Shown here: positions 11,917 to 14,476 of the stretch, in pieces
How positions within the stretch are numbered: position 1 is the first letter of the stretch
Layout of the letters: each line of letters begins with the position of its first letter
DNA from: an uncultured Desulfomonile sp.
GTDB taxonomy: Bacteria; Desulfobacterota; Desulfomonilia; Desulfomonilales; Desulfomonilaceae
DNA: 14,476 bases
Direction: 5' to 3'
NCBI GenBank assembly: GCA_937915285.1
Contig: CALDNG010000060.1
Span: forward strand, 1 to 14,476
The notes under the pieces: model-generated
What the model saw: only the letters and a program-made list of their open reading frames with translations
What the model was told of the DNA's origin: nothing
Database searches by the model: none
Position numbers and translations under genes: made by a program

Positions 11917-14476
11917 ATGAATGCTCAACGTGTTTCACTCGAAGATCTTCTCGAAGAAATCGAGCGACTGAAAACAGTCAACCGTGAACTGACCTCGGAA
12001 TTGAATCTCCTGAAAAGCAGAGACTTCACACCCAATCCAAACGCATGTCACACCAAACCAAACGGATCACTGGTTCCCGTGAAAATGTGGTTCAGTCATG
12101 GGGAGGGAGCGGGAAATGTGTTTCTACGCTCCTGGACGGGACACGATAGTGTTCAGATTCCGGGGAATTACCAGGATTCATGGGCATCAATGATACCTCC
12201 GGCAGAGATTGACGGTATCCGAAAAGAGATTGAAACGGCCTATTGTGAGAGGAGGCCTTTCAACATTGAGTACACTGTCATCACTGATTCTGGTAAATGT
12301 CAGCAATGGGTTGACTCTGGGTGGCCTGCATTCGATTCTGCGGGAAAACTGACTTTTTTCGTGGGAACTTGCATAGACGTCACCAATCAGAAACAGATCG
12401 AAAAGATGATTTCGGCTCAGAGAGACCTTAGTCGTGGAATAAGTGTTGCCGACACCCTCGAAGACGCAGTGGGAGAATTTGTCGAAAATGTCCTGCGTGT
12501 TTCCGAGATGGATGTTTTGGGCATTTATCTTTTCGACGAAGAATCCAGTCTGAGACTAAAGGCGTATAAGGGATTGTCCCCTGAATTCCTGGAACGGGTT
12601 TCTTTCTATCCACCAGAATCTTCCCAAGCCCTGGCAGTTTCAGACGGCAAGCCCCTTTATTTGCTCAAGGATGAAATTTCCACTCTCCTGGAAAATGCTC
12701 CAGATTCCGAGAAATTGCTGACAGTCGCTATGCTTCCGATGAAATACAAGGATGAAATCATCGGCTCTTTAAATGTTGGCTCCAAATTTCACGAAAACCT
12801 ACCGGAAAACTTGAAAACCCTTCTGGAGGCTTTTGCGGCGCAATGCGCAGTTATGGTCGTCAGGTTTAGGGCGCAGCAGGATCTCTTAAAAAGTCATGAA
12901 CTAGTTGAGTCCATGTTTGAGCGTATTAAAGATTTTGTTTTTATAGGAAATGAGCAGGGCGATCTGGTTGATTTCAATCCCGTCGTTGTTGAAAAGCTGG
13001 GTTATTCGCCTCACGAACTCAAATCAATGAAGCTGATAGACCTGCACCCAGCAGATCAGCGGGAAGAGGCGCTTAGAGTCGTAAACGCAATGTTGAGGGG
13101 TGAAAGAAGTCACTGCATTATTCCTCTGGTAACCAAGTCAGGAGATTGCATACCAGTGGAGACAAAGGTTTCGTTGGGAGGATGGGGCGACAAACAATAT
13201 GTGTTTGGAGTTTCCAGGGACCTGACAGATCGGATTGCCGCCGAGGAGGCTCTCAGGAAAAGTGAGGAGACTTACAGGCAGATGTTCCAGGTGAATCATG
13301 CGGTTAAACTTTTGATTGATCCGGATACAGCAGACATAGTCGATGCAAATCAGGCTGCCGCGAGCTTCTACGGTTATCTGCTTGAAGATCTCAAGAAAAA
13401 GAAGCTATTTGACCTAAGTCTCATGGATTCGACTGAAATCAGGAATACAATGGCTGCGGTAGCCGGGTCGAAGAAAAAGTATATTTCCACGCAGCACGTA
13501 AACAGCAAGGGAAAGGTTTATGACGTAGAGGTGTTTACCAGCCCTCTGAACCTGGGTGAAAAGACACTGCTCTACGCTATAGTTATTGATGTCTCGGAAA
13601 GAAAAGCGGCTCAGAGGAAACTGGAGAAAACCGAGAAGAGCCTGCGGGAAGCGAATGAATCTCTTGAATTAAGAGTGATGCAGCGCTCATCTGAACTCAC
13701 CGCCATCAATTCCCAGCTCGTCAAGGAGGTAGAGGAGCATTGCAAGACTGCCTCTTCACTGAGAGAATCTGAAAACAACTTAAAGGTAATCATCGATTCA
13801 GCCCCTATCGGCATCGTCGTAGTCCAGGGCGCCAAATACCGTTACGCCAATGACGCGTTTGCAACCATATACGGTCTTGAATCAGGGCAAGCGGCCATCG
13901 GGCAGGAGGTGGGTTGTTATGGAGGAAAAAAACTCCAGAAAAATGCTCGCAAATACATTGAACAGTGCCTCAACAGATCAGAACCGATAGAAATCAGGGA
14001 ACTCAAGATCAACCTGTGTGATGGAGGAGAACGTGTGCTGAATGTGTGGTTTCAGCCGCTCGAACTCTGGGGTAAACCTTCTGTAATAGGGTTTTATGTC
14101 GATGTTTCTGCGGAAATGCAACTCAGGTCTCATTTGAACCAGTCCCAAAAGATGGAGGCTCTTGGATCACTAGCTGGAGGAATAGCCCACGACTTCAATA
14201 ACATTCTGTTTGCAATTACAGGTTTTGCTGAACTGTGCATGGATTCATTAAAGGGTAACTCAAGGGCAAAAAACTATATTGATCAACTCCTAAATGCCTC
14301 TGAACGAGCGGCTGACCTGATACGGCACATTCTGACCTTCAGCCGTGAAGCTGAAACTGAAAAACGTCCGATGTGGATCAGCCCCATCCTCAAGGAGTCA
14401 TTGAACTTCCTTCGTGCGTCCATACCTGCAAGCATTGAGATTCGTCGCAACATTTACCCTGATGTAGGACTAGTGA
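11917..14476 (+). CDS. Multi-PAS/GAF sensor histidine kinase (3' truncated by window edge)
   Basis: The frame is open from ATG 11917 to the window end, giving 853 codons without a stop. There is no signal peptide or membrane segment, so the kinase is cytoplasmic. Domain order: a leucine-rich coiled coil (about 5-32); a divergent PAS domain (about 55-165, ending [10 protein letters not shown]); a GAF domain (about 176-325, with IYLFDEESS and IIGSLNVGS); PAS domains at about 333-445 ([19 protein letters not shown]) and 448-568; a coiled-coil linker; a further PAS at about 618-735 ([11 protein letters not shown]); then HisKA with phospho-acceptor His758 in [13 protein letters not shown]. The ATPase (HATPase_c) domain should follow outside the window, possibly with a receiver, as this H-box type is common in hybrid kinases. 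GGGA lies 8 bases before the ATG. It probably shares a transcript with the FGE-TPR-PDZ gene. The ligand and response regulator are unknown. Confidence 0.9.
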   Translation, partial: MNAQRVSLEDLLEEIERLKTVNRELTSELNLLKSRDFTPNPNACHTKPNGSLVPVKMWFSHGEGAGNVFLRSWTGHDSVQIPGNYQDSWASMIPPAEIDGIRKEIETAYCERRPFNIEYTVITDSGKCQQWVDSGWPAFDSAGKLTFFVGTCIDVTNQKQIEKMISAQRDLSRGISVADTLEDAVGEFVENVLRVSEMDVLGIYLFDEESSLRLKAYKGLSPEFLERVSFYPPESSQALAVSDGKPLYLLKDEISTLLENAPDSEKLLTVAMLPMKYKDEIIGSLNVGSKFHENLPENLKTLLEAFAAQCAVMVVRFRAQQDLLKSHELVESMFERIKDFVFIGNEQGDLVDFNPVVVEKLGYSPHELKSMKLIDLHPADQREEALRVVNAMLRGERSHCIIPLVTKSGDCIPVETKVSLGGWGDKQYVFGVSRDLTDRIAAEEALRKSEETYRQMFQVNHAVKLLIDPDTADIVDANQAAASFYGYLLEDLKKKKLFDLSLMDSTEIRNTMAAVAGSKKKYISTQHVNSKGKVYDVEVFTSPLNLGEKTLLYAIVIDVSERKAAQRKLEKTEKSLREANESLELRVMQRSSELTAINSQLVKEVEEHCKTASSLRESENNLKVIIDSAPIGIVVVQGAKYRYANDAFATIYGLESGQAAIGQEVGCYGGKKLQKNARKYIEQCLNRSEPIEIRELKINLCDGGERVLNVWFQPLELWGKPSVIGFYVDVSAEMQLRSHLNQSQKMEALGSLAGGIAHDFNNILFAITGFAELCMDSLKGNSRAKNYIDQLLNASERAADLIRHILTFSREAETEKRPMWISPILKESLNFLRASIPASIEIRRNIYPDVGLV

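Overview
The window looks like chromosomal DNA of a Gram-negative bacterium, most plausibly an anaerobic deltaproteobacterium (Desulfobacterota), though this is inference. The reasons are several exported or lipobox-bearing proteins, an outer-membrane lipoprotein-sorting (LolA-like) protein, an aconitase that resembles the 'Aquifex-type' subfamily, a large soluble PAS/GAF histidine kinase, and base composition near one-half G+C. I see no transposase, integrase, tRNA, rRNA, CRISPR array or phage gene.

Layout. Positions 3-143 hold the 3' end of an unidentified plus-strand gene. A minus-strand pair follows: a LolA-like periplasmic protein (708-1493), then a small coiled-coil lipoprotein (186-653). 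A 16-bp perfect palindrome of LacI/GalR-operator type lies just upstream of the pair. A well-formed sigma70-type promoter (1684-1712) drives a small exported protein of unknown function (1744-2094). Five plus-strand metabolic genes then run head to tail with gaps of 46-103 bases: aspartate-semialdehyde dehydrogenase (asd), acetyl-CoA acetyltransferase (thiolase), a probable two-module hotdog protein, a metallo-beta-lactamase-fold hydrolase, and an aconitase. A strong bidirectional hairpin terminator (8403-8457) closes this block and faces a convergent minus-strand lipoprotein gene (8595-9059).

The right-hand third is the less ordinary part. A minus-strand gene (9175-9567) encodes a secreted protein with eight serine runs (5-7 residues, each followed by glycine), arranged in two 27-residue and two 10-residue tandem repeats. 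It diverges, across a 379-bp AT-rich promoter region, from a gene for an exported FGE/SUMF1-fold protein with TPR-like and PDZ domains and an Arg/Pro/Gln-rich tail (9947-11854). Sixty-two bases further on begins a soluble multi-PAS/GAF sensor histidine kinase, which is still open when the window ends.

How they may work together. The asd-to-aconitase block is probably one transcription unit for central and CoA-ester metabolism, but the sequence does not fix a single pathway. The Ser-rich protein, the exported FGE-TPR-PDZ protein and the histidine kinase could form an envelope or surface module with its own signalling, on neighbourhood evidence only. The points most worth checking are the Ser-run repeat protein, the aconitase that lacks the first canonical Fe-S cysteine, the two-module hotdog protein, and the LacI-type palindrome with no regulator gene nearby.
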